Notes under the pieces: model-generated | What the model saw: the letters and a program-made list of their open reading frames with translations, nothing else | The model's database searches: none | What the model was told of the DNA's origin: nothing | Source: Chitinophagaceae bacterium UBA4407 | GTDB taxonomy: Bacteria; Bacteroidota; Bacteroidia; Chitinophagales; Chitinophagaceae | Assembly: GCA_002390845.1 (NCBI GenBank) | Contig: DGQT01000110.1 | Span: 1 to 35,996 of the forward strand | Direction of reading: 5' to 3' | Length of the DNA: 35,996 nt | Shown here: piece by piece, positions 16,063 to 23,898 of the stretch | Layout: each line of letters starts with the position of its first letter | Numbering within the stretch: position 1 is the first letter of the stretch | Translations under genes and position numbers: made by a program

Positions 16063-17238
16063 TTACCTATCTGTAACTTCTGCGATCAAAAATTTTAAAT
16101 AGTTGGTGTTTTCCAGCCCCCAAACTATCGGGTGGTCGCTGGCTTGCGCATGAAATACCACTTGCCTTAATTTTTTCTTTGCATCTTTTGCAGCGGCTTC
16201 AATGGTATGTAAAAACAGATCGGGCGGCACTAAATTGGTGCAGCTTGAGGTAACCAAAAAGCCACCGTTTCTAAGCAGCTTCATGCCGCGAAGATTGATT
16301 TCTTTATATCCTGCAACGGCTTTGGCAATATGTTCGCGGCTCTTTGTAAATGCAGGCGGGTCCAGCATTACAACGTCGTATTGCCTACCTTCTTTGGTCC
16401 AGTTTTTAAGCGCATCAAACGCGTTCATGGTTTGAAATTTACAAATATCTGCGAGCCCGTTTAGCTGTGCATTTTTATTGGCCTGCTCTACTGCATTTGC
16501 AGAAATATCTAAGCCAAGCACACTCTTAGCGCCGTAATGCGCCGCATGAATTTCGAAGGTTCCCGTATAGGTGAATGCGCCCAATACTTCAGCGCCTTTT
16601 ACAATATTTTGAATTGCTGCACGGTTATCGCGCTGATCTAAAAAGTATCCTGATTTCTGACCGTTTTCAATATCAACATAAAACTGCAACCCATTTTCGT
16701 GTATGATAATATTGGTATCAAATGGCTCAGATAAAAATCCTTTTCGCTGATCCAATCCTTCAAGTTCCCTTACGGGCACATCGTTGCGTTCGTAAATACC
16801 TTTTGGATTGAATAAGCTTTGTAAAGCCGTTACGATATCAGGTTTCCATCGGTCAATGCCAAGAGAAAGTGTTTGAATTACAAAGTAGTCGTTGAATTTA
16901 TCGATGATCAATGCAGGTAATTCATCTGCCTCGCCGAATATTAAGCGGCAGTTTTCTGTATAGGCAATTTTCTTTCGGTATTTCCAGGCCCGGCTGATTT
17001 TCTCATAAAAAAAAGCCTCATTGATTTCTTCTTTTTTTCTCGTTAGCAACCGTACTGCGATCTGCGATTTAGGATTGATGTATCCACGGCCTGCAAACTT
17101 ATCGTCGCTGTAAAAAACATCTACAATATCGCCGGCAGTTACATCGCCAACAATTTTTTCAATCTCATTTCCAAAAACCCACGGATGCCCGTTTGCAATA
17201 CGTTGCGCAATTTTTCTTTTCAGAAATACTTTAGTCAT
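16063..17238 (-). CDS. RlmI-like class I rRNA large subunit methyltransferase (PUA plus SAM domain)
   Basis: The protein has 391 residues, the size of RlmI, the 23S rRNA m5C1962 methyltransferase. An N-terminal PUA domain (IANGHPWVFGNEIEKIVGDV, about 1-75) is followed by a middle domain and the family signature GQKSGYFLDQRDNR. The Rossmann methyltransferase core has motif I around LGAFTYTGTFEIHAAHYGA, the acidic DIS that binds SAM ribose, motif IV MLDPPAFTKS and the SSC motif (VTSSCTNLV) carrying the likely catalytic Cys. The protein is cytoplasmic and acts on ribosomal RNA. The gene is single, with dispersed repeat arms on both sides. Closely related members have other or unknown RNA targets, so the exact base is not certain. 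Confidence 0.88.
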   Translation of the reverse strand: MTKVFLKRKIAQRIANGHPWVFGNEIEKIVGDVTAGDIVDVFYSDDKFAGRGYINPKSQIAVRLLTRKKEEINEAFFYEKISRAWKYRKKIAYTENCRLIFGEADELPALIIDKFNDYFVIQTLSLGIDRWKPDIVTALQSLFNPKGIYERNDVPVRELEGLDQRKGFLSEPFDTNIIIHENGLQFYVDIENGQKSGYFLDQRDNRAAIQNIVKGAEVLGAFTYTGTFEIHAAHYGAKSVLGLDISANAVEQANKNAQLNGLADICKFQTMNAFDALKNWTKEGRQYDVVMLDPPAFTKSREHIAKAVAGYKEINLRGMKLLRNGGFLVTSSCTNLVPPDLFLHTIEAAAKDAKKKLRQVVFHAQASDHPIVWGLENTNYLKFLIAEVTDR

Positions 17239-17283
17239 GCAGCAAAGATAGCACCGGTAAATAGTTTAAAGTTTTCGGTTTTT

Positions 17284-17372
17284 ATGAGCCCGACTTTAGC
17301 GCTTTGGTGAGGCTGCTGTTGCGTCGCACACTTGTACGGTTGGATATACTATTGAGCTTTTATCCCGGCTCT
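17284..17372 (+). repeat. Dispersed palindromic repeat, copy 8 (type A left arm)
   Basis: The terminal TGAGCCCGAC is followed by GGTGAGGCTG, core GTTGCGTCGCACACTTGTAC (17318-17337), GGTTGGATA and ATTGAGCTTTTATC. It is one of the best-preserved left halves and supplies the consensus. No right arm. Confidence 0.85.
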
Positions 17373-17510
17373 GGCCAATCAAATGTTGCTGTAGCAATAG
17401 CAGTAAGTTTTACAAAATCGAGTGCAAAATAATTCAGTAAAAATCCAGTATTTATTAAATTCCGTAAGCATTAATAATAAAATACCAAAAACAATCAAAA
17501 CATTTCAATT

Positions 17511-17903
17511 ATGACAAACAAAGAAACTGTTCAGCAAATGTATGCTGACTTTGGTCAGGGAAACATTACCGGAATATTAAACGTAATCAGCGATGATATT
17601 ATTTGGGATACCCCCGGGCCCCGATTGATCCCATGGGCTGGTGTAAGGCGTGGTAAAGCCGGGGCTATTGATTTTTTTCAGCAGGTTGGATCTTCTACTA
17701 CCTACGAAAAATTTGAGCCGCAAACTTTTATTGAAGAAGCCGACACAGTAGTGGCTTCAGGTGTTGGACATTTTACTACTAAAACAACCGGTAAGAAAGG
17801 TATCTCGCCGTGGATAATGGTATGGACTTTTAAAGATGGAGTGGCTACACAAGTAAAGAATCATTGGGATACTTATGCCATTGCTGAAACCTTTATGTTG
17901 TAG
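17511..17903 (+). CDS. Cytoplasmic SnoaL-like / NTF2-fold protein
   Basis: The protein has 130 residues with no signal peptide. The SnoaL / ketosteroid-isomerase-like fold is recognisable from the N-terminal helix MTNKETVQQMYADFGQGNIT, the strand pair ISDDIIWDTPGP, the helix GAIDFFQQV and the C-terminal sheet ending in WTFKDGVATQVKNHWDTYAI. Members are small-ligand binders or isomerase-like enzymes of varied substrate. The substrate cannot be assigned. The gene is monocistronic, with an intrinsic terminator about 115 bases after its stop. Confidence 0.85.
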   Translation: MTNKETVQQMYADFGQGNITGILNVISDDIIWDTPGPRLIPWAGVRRGKAGAIDFFQQVGSSTTYEKFEPQTFIEEADTVVASGVGHFTTKTTGKKGISPWIMVWTFKDGVATQVKNHWDTYAIAETFML

Positions 17904-17950
17904 TATGATTGGTTTGCCATCGCAGATTTATTTCAGGCACTTACGCTTAG

Positions 17951-18028
17951 ATAAAAGTTCAATAGCGCTCCAACCGCATAAGTGTGCCACGCAACCGCCG
18001 ATGCCATGAAACACAAAAGCCGGGTACA
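17951..18028 (-). repeat. Dispersed palindromic repeat, copy 9 (right arm, A/C hybrid core)
   Basis: TAAAAGTTCAATAG is followed by core CGCATAAGTGTGCCACGCAA (17976-17993), CGCCGATGCCATGAAAC and the terminal AGCCGGGTACA. The GTGCCACGC wording lies between types A and C. Its terminal GCCGGG forms one arm of the terminator at 18019-18049. Confidence 0.8.
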
Positions 18029-18049
18029 TAAAAACCCCGGCAAATTTTT
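18019..18049. terminator. Bidirectional terminator between convergent genes, built from a repeat end
   Basis: The arms GCCGGG (18019-18024) and CCCGGC (18036-18041) are followed by AAATTTTT on the plus strand and by TTTTGTGTTT on the minus strand. It lies between the convergent ends of the NTF2-like gene (17903) and the propeller gene (18070). The left arm is the terminus of repeat copy 9. Confidence 0.65.
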
Positions 18050-18069
18050 GCTGCAACTATATTTTTATT

Positions 18070-19152
18070 TCAATCTGCAAACTGTACCGAATACACCATA
18101 GGCAAATAATTATTGATCACCTGCCAGCTTTCGCCGCGATCGTTTGAAATAAACAAGTTGCCCGTAGTGGTGCCAAATGCAACAGCATCGCCGGATGTAG
18201 CCAAGGCATGGCGATATACAATATCAAAACAATTTTCCTGTGGCAATCCCTTGCGGAATTCTTTCCATGTTTTACCGCCATCGTCGGTGCGGCAAATAAA
18301 AAGCGAACCTTTAATGGCAACGCGTATTTCATCGCTGTCTGCAGGTGCTACCCAGGCCTGGTCTGGATTGTCATCGGCAACAGCCATTGCAAAACCAAAA
18401 CGTGCAGGGCCTGATTGCTCACTTACATCCTGCCAGTTTTTTGCACCATCGGTTGAATAAAAAATGCCACAGTGGTTTTGCTGCCAGAGTATGTCGGGGT
18501 TTGTTGGGGCGGCAACAAGAATATGCGGGTCGTGGCCAACATCTGAATCAGGATCGGGAAGAAAAGCGGCCTTCAATCCTTTGTTTCGCACTTCCCATGT
18601 TTTGCCACCATCCATCGTTTCAAAAACACCGGCACAACTGATGCCGATATGAATATGATTTTCGTCGCGTGGGTCTACAACAATGGAATGAATACCAGGC
18701 TGGTCCCTTCCGCCACCCATCCAGCTCGTCTTTCTGCTGGGGTGCTGCCACAACGATTGCACCAGTTGAAAACTGTTGCCTTCATCTTCGCTCATAAACA
18801 AGCCACCGGGATCGGTGCCCAGCCACAATCTTGACGCATGATTGTTACCACCATGGCTCATGGCCCATATATACCGCGTGGCCGCAGGCATGCCATCTTT
18901 TAGTTCTTCACCTTCAGGATAGGCCGGTGCCGCTACCTCTTGCCATGTTTTACCACGGTCGTTAGAGCGGTGCAGTTTTACCCCCCAATGCCCATGATCG
19001 AGTGCAGCCCACCATTTGCCATTGCGTGGGTCTGCATAAGCAATAGAAACAGGAACACCCGAAAATGAAATGTTTTCTACTTTCCATTGGTTATCGCTGT
19101 AACTGTATGCAACAAGTCCTTTACGTGTGCCTAAAAGAAGCGTTGTTTTCAT
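18070..19152 (-). CDS. Cytoplasmic Asp-box (BNR/sialidase-like) beta-propeller protein
   Basis: The protein has 360 residues and no signal peptide. At least six Asp-box motifs (SxDxGxxW) are spread through it: SNDRGKTWQEV, SEDEGNSFQLV, TMDGGKTWEVR, STDGAKNWQDV, RTDDGGKTWKEF and SNDRGESWQVI. This is the propeller architecture of the sialidase/VPS10 superfamily. Sialidase catalytic residues are not evident, so enzyme activity should not be assumed. It lies 30 bases downstream of a MoaD-like gene on the same strand and is very likely in its operon. Pairs of this kind are familiar from other bacterial genomes; a joint role is inferred, not known. Confidence 0.88.
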   Translation of the reverse strand: MKTTLLLGTRKGLVAYSYSDNQWKVENISFSGVPVSIAYADPRNGKWWAALDHGHWGVKLHRSNDRGKTWQEVAAPAYPEGEELKDGMPAATRYIWAMSHGGNNHASRLWLGTDPGGLFMSEDEGNSFQLVQSLWQHPSRKTSWMGGGRDQPGIHSIVVDPRDENHIHIGISCAGVFETMDGGKTWEVRNKGLKAAFLPDPDSDVGHDPHILVAAPTNPDILWQQNHCGIFYSTDGAKNWQDVSEQSGPARFGFAMAVADDNPDQAWVAPADSDEIRVAIKGSLFICRTDDGGKTWKEFRKGLPQENCFDIVYRHALATSGDAVAFGTTTGNLFISNDRGESWQVINNYLPMVYSVQFAD

Positions 19153-19182
19153 GACAAAATGTTTGTTGGTTGTTGTATGGTT

Positions 19183-19455
19183 TTATCCGCCAGACAAAGC
19201 CTGGATAATGAAGATCTCACTATTGTTATTTAATGCATCGTTAAGTGCTTTGCGGTCTGTTATCATGTTGCCATCAATAAAAATATTTACGTGTTTGCGC
19301 AGGCAGCTTTGCTCATCAAGAAGGTAATTTTTTATGCCGGGATAATGGGTGTCCATCTCGATGAGTATTTCACCAAGCGATGTTCCGTTTGCAGGGGTAT
19401 CAGCAAGGTTCGGGAAAAATCTTTTCAGCGCTTTGGTAAATTTTACAACTGGCAT
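19183..19455 (-). CDS. MoaD/ThiS-like ubiquitin-fold sulfur-carrier protein
   Basis: The protein has 90 residues. It has the beta-grasp layout of MoaD/ThiS proteins: an opening strand (VVKFTKALKRFFPNL), a helix with SLGEILIEMDTHYPGIKNYL, VNIFIDGNMI and the closing SEIFIIQALSGG. The C-terminal Gly-Gly is the site that is adenylated and thiocarboxylated in true sulfur carriers, and it is intact. No moaE, moeB-type activating enzyme or thiG is nearby, so it is probably not the housekeeping molybdopterin subunit. Its partner in the operon is the Asp-box propeller gene. A role in sulfur transfer or protein conjugation is possible. Confidence 0.85.
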   Translation of the reverse strand: MPVVKFTKALKRFFPNLADTPANGTSLGEILIEMDTHYPGIKNYLLDEQSCLRKHVNIFIDGNMITDRKALNDALNNNSEIFIIQALSGG

Positions 19456-19528
19456 GTGATAAGTTTAGACTTACAGCAGAATAAAATTATGACAATGAAA
19501 TATTAAAAGCAATAAAAAATATTTTGGT

Positions 19529-19716
19529 TACAGGCTGTTGTTCTTTGTGGCATCGCCTGTTGTGTCACTCACTTGTGCGGTTGGAACAATATGCAGCTAA
19601 AGGCTATTAGCGGTTAGCCTTTAGCTATTAGCTAACAGCCAACGGCTAATGGCTATTGCATCTGCACAAGTGTGCGACGCAAGTAAAGCTTCATTCAAAT
19701 TCTTTAGCCCGGTTCA
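19529..19716. repeat. Dispersed palindromic repeat, copy 10 (complete; B arm and A arm)
   Basis: The left part TACAGGCTG...GTGGCATCGCC leads to type B core TGTTGTGTCACTCACTTGTG (19558-19577). The right core GCACAAGTGTGCGACGCAA (19664-19682) is type A, then AAAGCTTCATTC and the end AGCCCGGTTCAAAA. The centre (19592-19655) is a nest of short inverted pieces (GCTAAAGGCTA / TAGCCTTTAGC, GCTATTAGC). With the terminator at 19744-19779 it explains most of the 363-base gap. Confidence 0.88.
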
Positions 19717-19743
19717 AAATAATTCTATTCTTATAAGCCAACA

Positions 19744-19779
19744 AAAAAAATGCACAACTCAATCGGTTGTGCATTTTTT
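19744..19779 (-). terminator. Rho-independent terminator after the alcohol dehydrogenase gene
   Basis: The arms AAAAAATGCACAAC and GTTGTGCATTTTTT enclose a 7-base loop, 40 bases beyond the minus-strand stop. On the minus strand the stem is followed by a run of eight T. Confidence 0.85.
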
Positions 19780-19818
19780 AATATTTATACAGCACATTTT
19801 TGTACCGGCAGAATGTAG

Positions 19819-20865
19819 TTACAGTGTTGCCATATCAATTACAAAACGGTAACGAACATCGCCTTTCAGCATTCTTTCGTAAGCTTCGTTGATATCTTTA
19901 ATGTTGATGAGTTCAATGTCTGAAACAATATTGTGTTCGGCGCAATAGTCAAGCATTTCCTGTGTTTCGGGAAGCCCGCCGATTGCTGACCCTGCAATAC
20001 TTCTTCTGTTACCCAACAGGCTGAAACCATACATTTCAATAGGTGTTGGCGGTACGCCTACACAAATTTGTACGCCATTTGTTTTTAGCAGGTTTAGATA
20101 AACATTGTAATCGTGCTTGGCTGAAACGGTATCAATGATAAAATCAAAAGAGCTCTTTACGGCATTAAGTTGTTCCTGGTCAGAAGTCAGCACAAAATGA
20201 TGTGCACCCAGCCTTTCAGCATCTTGTTTTTTTGATGGCGACGTGCTGAGCATGGTAACATCTGCACCAAATGCAACGGCGAATTTAACCGCCATGTGCC
20301 CTAAGCCACCCAGGCCAAGAACGGCAACTTTATGACCTTTGCCAATCTTCCAGTGTTTTAGTGGTGAGTAAGTTGTAATGCCTGCGCAAAGCAACGGTGC
20401 TACTGCCGCGAGGTCTAATTTTTCAGAAATCTTTAAAACAAAATCTTCATGCGCTACCATGATATTTGAGTAGCCGCCATAGGTTGGCGTTTTTTTATCC
20501 TGCTCACGACTATTGTATGTGCCTGAGCTGCCGTTGCTGCAATATTGTTCAAGCCCGTCGTTACAATTATCGCAAATACGGCATGAATCTACCAGGCAGC
20601 CAACACCTACAAGATCGCCTTCTTTGTATTTTTTTACATGACTCCCTACCTTGGTTACGCGACCTACTATTTCGTGGCCGGGAACCATGGGGAAAATTCC
20701 GGTAAACCATTCGTCTCTTATCTGGTGAAGATCTGAGTGACAAACCCCGCAAAACAAGATATCAAATTGTACATCGTGATTGTTTGGTTCGCGCCTTTCA
20801 AAATTCCAGGGTGCCATTGCTGATTTGTTGTCCTGTGCCGCATACGCTTTTGTTGCTGTTGCCAT
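19819..20865 (-). CDS. Zinc-dependent NAD(P) alcohol dehydrogenase (MDR, cinnamyl-alcohol-dehydrogenase type)
   Basis: The protein has 348 residues. The catalytic zinc ligands are Cys39 (CGVCHSD), His64 in GHE and a later Cys in LLCAGITTYSPL. The structural zinc loop is complete (C95, C98, C101, C109 in CRICDNCNDGLEQYC). The Rossmann nucleotide site is GLGGLGHMAVKFA. LLCAGIT and GHEIVGRV place it with the YahK/YjgB/CAD group, broad-specificity NADPH-dependent aldehyde reductases. It should interconvert aldehydes and primary alcohols in the cytoplasm. The physiological substrate is unknown. It is monocistronic with its own terminator. Confidence 0.93.
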   Translation of the reverse strand: MATATKAYAAQDNKSAMAPWNFERREPNNHDVQFDILFCGVCHSDLHQIRDEWFTGIFPMVPGHEIVGRVTKVGSHVKKYKEGDLVGVGCLVDSCRICDNCNDGLEQYCSNGSSGTYNSREQDKKTPTYGGYSNIMVAHEDFVLKISEKLDLAAVAPLLCAGITTYSPLKHWKIGKGHKVAVLGLGGLGHMAVKFAVAFGADVTMLSTSPSKKQDAERLGAHHFVLTSDQEQLNAVKSSFDFIIDTVSAKHDYNVYLNLLKTNGVQICVGVPPTPIEMYGFSLLGNRRSIAGSAIGGLPETQEMLDYCAEHNIVSDIELINIKDINEAYERMLKGDVRYRFVIDMATL

Positions 20866-21088
20866 GTTTATTGTTGGTTTTTTTATTGCTGACGTTTGGA
20901 TATACTTATGGTGCGCGACCAGTGTATAGGTTAGAACCGAAGTATAACAGAATTGTGTAAAAATAGTTCAACTACATTGAGGATACGAAAGAAATATTCA
21001 GGTAAGGTTTTCACGGCTGCCTTCCATAAGGCAGTTAAAGTTTATTCCGTTTACTTATAAGTGATGTGTTGCCTTATAGCCTAAAAAC

Positions 21089-21130
21089 ACCCCCTCGCCT
21101 TTATTGCTACAGCAATAAAGGCGAGGGGGT
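21089..21130 (-). terminator. Long perfect hairpin, terminator of the hydrolase gene
   Basis: A perfect inverted repeat has arms of 20 bases, beginning ACCCCCTCGCC and ending GGCGAGGGGGT, with effectively a four-base TACA loop. On the minus strand it comes 17 bases after the stop and is followed by GTGTTTTT. Its length and perfection exceed every other terminator here. Confidence 0.85.
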
Positions 21131-21147
21131 ACACAACCACTAAAGAT

Positions 21148-21807
21148 TCACTTTTTCAATATCTTGTTTATCCAATCATTTGTTTCCTTCACCAAAACTG
21201 ACATCACATCTTTCTTTCCTGCTTTAAATGAATGATCTGCACCTTCAATCTTTATCAGTGTTGCAGGCTTTAATGAATTACAAACCGGCTCAATTAAATC
21301 CCATGCAGCAAGTTCATCTTTTGTGCCTTGTAAAAAAAGCATCCGTTGTTTTACATGCTGCAAATGTTCAGCTCGGTCTGTAGAAGGCTTGCCCGCAGGG
21401 TGCAATGGAAAACCATAGAAGATGATTCCTTTCACGTCAACATCATTATGCTCAGCCAAATATTGCGAACTCATTCTTCCGCCGAAAGATTTACCCGCAA
21501 CAAAAAGCGGTAAACCAGGAAATAATTGCTTCGCTTTGGCGATCGCTGCTAAGATTGTTTTGTGCGCAACCGGCGGCCTGTCTGCAGGCCCTTTTTTCTT
21601 TTCCATAAAAGGAAAATTAAAACGTAATGTAGCAATACCATTTTCTGCAAGCGCATTTGCCAGCAACACCATAAACGAATGGTTCATGCCTGCGCCGGCG
21701 CCATGCGCAAGTGTCACCATGCAGTTACAATTGTCCGGCAGCATATATTCGGCAGAAACATTTCCAATTTCAGGGGAAACCTGCAGTACCATTGATTGGG
21801 TATTCAT
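21148..21807 (-). CDS. Alpha/beta hydrolase of the KANL3/Tex30 (dienelactone-hydrolase-like) type
   Basis: The protein has 219 residues with no signal peptide. The oxyanion region TLAHGAGAGMNHSFM, the nucleophile elbow GKSFGGR (Ser107), the acid in GTKDELA (Asp164) and the histidine in EGADHSF (His192) form a complete catalytic triad in normal order. LRFNFPFMEKKKGPADRPP is characteristic of the bacterial Tex30/KANL3-like family. It is a cytoplasmic esterase or hydrolase of unknown substrate. It stands alone, with a very strong terminator just after it. Confidence 0.9.
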   Translation of the reverse strand: MNTQSMVLQVSPEIGNVSAEYMLPDNCNCMVTLAHGAGAGMNHSFMVLLANALAENGIATLRFNFPFMEKKKGPADRPPVAHKTILAAIAKAKQLFPGLPLFVAGKSFGGRMSSQYLAEHNDVDVKGIIFYGFPLHPAGKPSTDRAEHLQHVKQRMLFLQGTKDELAAWDLIEPVCNSLKPATLIKIEGADHSFKAGKKDVMSVLVKETNDWINKILKK

Positions 21808-21879
21808 GTGCCTGTATTATTTAGAATGGTTAAAAATAATTTATCACTTTAAAATTAGTCATGGTTTGTGAAAGTATAT

Positions 21880-21935
21880 TTTGGTTTCAGGCTTTTGTAT
21901 TTTATGGCATCGCCTGTTGTGTCACTCACTTTACC
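21880..21935 (+). repeat. Dispersed palindromic repeat, copy 11 (type B left arm)
   Basis: TTTCAGGCTTTTGTATTTTA and TGGCATCGCC lead to core TGTTGTGTCACTCACTTTAC (21914-21933). It is almost identical to the left arm of copy 10 through 40 bases. No right arm before the permease stop at 22008. Confidence 0.8.
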
Positions 21936-22007
21936 GGCGGGAGCTATGTTGATCAAAGCGAAATTTAGCGAGGGCATACTTGTACTTTTACCTTGTAAAT
22001 GCTGGTT

Positions 22008-23396
22008 CTAGTCGGCAATAGCCTGTTCAATTGGCACCGGCTCAAATAATTTTTTCTTCATGGTATACTTTACCCTGAAAATACCATAGATTATTGCAAT
22101 GCCAATAATGATCGTACTATTAATGAGCACCTGCTTTTGAATATCTGCTGAAGGAGAGTTATTCCAGAGCGCATAACTCATACCGGTAATACCAATAATT
22201 TGTGGCCACGGATATAAAGGTGTTTTAAAAGGACGTTTGAAATCTTTATATCTCCTGCGTAGTATCAACACGTTAATATGAGAGATAATATAAGCTACCA
22301 GCCATAATGAAGCAGCAGAAGTAATCAGCATAATAATCACATCGCCTTTCTCACCAAACAAAAGCAGTGGAATTGCCGCAAGCGCCGCAAAGATCAGTAT
22401 GCCAAACCATGGCGTATCCCACCTGGGATGTATCTTTTTAAAAATTGCCGGCAATTGATTGTGGTGCGCCATTCCATAAAATAACCGTGGCGTGGTAGCA
22501 AGAAGAATATTTACGGTACTGGACGAAGTAGTGATTGCAAAAACTACAATAATAAAAGTGGCAGTTTTACTATAAAAGGCCTGCGCCAGCAACCAATGTG
22601 GAATATCTGAGGATGCAAGGTCTGCAGCAGGAACCTGTATCATACCGGCCAGTGCAATAAGGCCATAAAAAATGATGAGCAGAAAAAATGAAATCAGCAT
22701 AGCCCTGGGTAAATCTTTTTCAGGTCGTTTTGATTCTTCTATTAATGGGCAAACAAATTCAAGGCCTGCAAACGACCATAGCGCAAGGGTCATCAACGAT
22801 AGCACGGAAAAATTTGTATCAAGGATTTCCTTTTTAAAGGTTGCTGCGTCAATGCCTTGTGCTTGTGCCGTACCAAAAGTTTCAAAGCCCAACAGCAGTA
22901 TCGCAACAATCATTATATACACAATCAGGTTTTGAACAGAAGAAAAAATATCAATGCCCAGTACATTTAAAATGGTAAGTAATATTAAGATAACCAAACC
23001 CAGGTGTTGGTAAATTCCGGGAAAAGCTGTTTCCAGTACGCGTTTCATCAACATCAATTCAGATGGAATGGAAAATGCAGAGACGGCAATATACCCGCAG
23101 AGCACCAGTACAATGGCCGGAAAATTTCCCATAGCTACTGTAGTGTAAGTGCCGGGCCCGCCTGCTTTAGGCATCATCAGTGATAATTCGAGGTAAGTGA
23201 AAATATAGCACAACGTAAGAATTGCTGCCAGTAACAGGGCAATTAAAAATGATGCACCGCCCTGCCCCGCGCCGTTAAGAATGGAAACAAAACTTGACTG
23301 CGATGTTACATTACCAATGGCCACTACAAACAAAGAAGAAAACCCCAATACTTTTTTTAGTGATAATTGTTTAGTCTGCAAGGGGGATACATTCAT
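22008..23396 (-). CDS. APC-superfamily amino acid permease
   Basis: The protein has 462 residues and about 12 hydrophobic segments. The first helix region (LKKVLGFSSLFVVAIGNVTS) and LSLMMPKAGGPGTYTTVA show the APC-family glycine-rich substrate motif. Further family marks are ALWSFAGLEFVCPLIEESKRPEKDLPRAM in the middle and TPRLFYGMAHHNQLPAIFKKIHPRWDTPW towards the C-terminal third. It should be a proton- or amine-coupled importer, or an exchanger, in the inner membrane. Specificity is not readable: polyamine, amino acid and related substrates all occur in this group. It is monocistronic. Confidence 0.92.
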   Translation of the reverse strand: MNVSPLQTKQLSLKKVLGFSSLFVVAIGNVTSQSSFVSILNGAGQGGASFLIALLLAAILTLCYIFTYLELSLMMPKAGGPGTYTTVAMGNFPAIVLVLCGYIAVSAFSIPSELMLMKRVLETAFPGIYQHLGLVILILLTILNVLGIDIFSSVQNLIVYIMIVAILLLGFETFGTAQAQGIDAATFKKEILDTNFSVLSLMTLALWSFAGLEFVCPLIEESKRPEKDLPRAMLISFFLLIIFYGLIALAGMIQVPAADLASSDIPHWLLAQAFYSKTATFIIVVFAITTSSSTVNILLATTPRLFYGMAHHNQLPAIFKKIHPRWDTPWFGILIFAALAAIPLLLFGEKGDVIIMLITSAASLWLVAYIISHINVLILRRRYKDFKRPFKTPLYPWPQIIGITGMSYALWNNSPSADIQKQVLINSTIIIGIAIIYGIFRVKYTMKKKLFEPVPIEQAIAD

Positions 23397-23898
23397 GGGT
23401 ATGAAAATAGTTTTTTTTATTTTACGGGCTACAGGTTTTCATGGCGTCTTCGTTGTGTCACTCACTTGTACAGCATAATATTATTGTACTTTAATAACCA
23501 GGCACAAATATATTTTTACAACTAAGTAGGGTAAACTTGAAATGTCGCATTGAAAAAAATAAATACGGCATTTAATAAACTCATCACTAATGACCCATCA
23601 TTATACAGCGGCACATGAAAGTTAAACACTAAAAGTAATTATAAACCTTCTTCAACAATTATTGGAATTTAAAATAGAAACCAAACTGGTAGCAATTTTT
23701 TCATCGTTTGTTAATGATGGGTTAACGAAAAGGATATGCACCTGTCTTTTATTTGTACAATATTCCAACGTGCCTTATGACAAAGTTTCAATATTGTTTT
23801 TTATTTCTACCTCCATGACGTGAAGCATTATTTCAAGCCGCCCATTACTCAATATCATTAAGTTTTATACACTATCTAAATCAACAAAACAAACATTT
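23397..23898. other. 502-base divergent intergenic region
   Basis: This region lies between the starts of the permease (minus) and the PhoX-like gene (plus). It holds repeat copy 12 (23426-23513) next to the permease start. The remaining 385 bases are A/T-rich and should contain the promoter of the PhoX-like gene. I could not pick out a convincing TTTG / TAnnTTTG pair. No further gene is visible. Confidence 0.5.
23426..23513 (+). repeat. Dispersed palindromic repeat, copy 12 (type B left arm, collapsed right side)
   Basis: GGCTACAGGTTTTCATGGCG leads to core GTTGTGTCACTCACTTGTAC (23452-23471), an exact type B core. The segment TAACCAGGCAC at 23493-23503 resembles a terminal box, suggesting a shortened element. 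Confidence 0.75.

Noticed and set aside
18070..19152. Annotation of the Asp-box protein as a sialidase
   Set aside because: Asp-boxes alone mark the fold. The arginine triad and other catalytic residues of sialidases are not evident, and there is no signal peptide.
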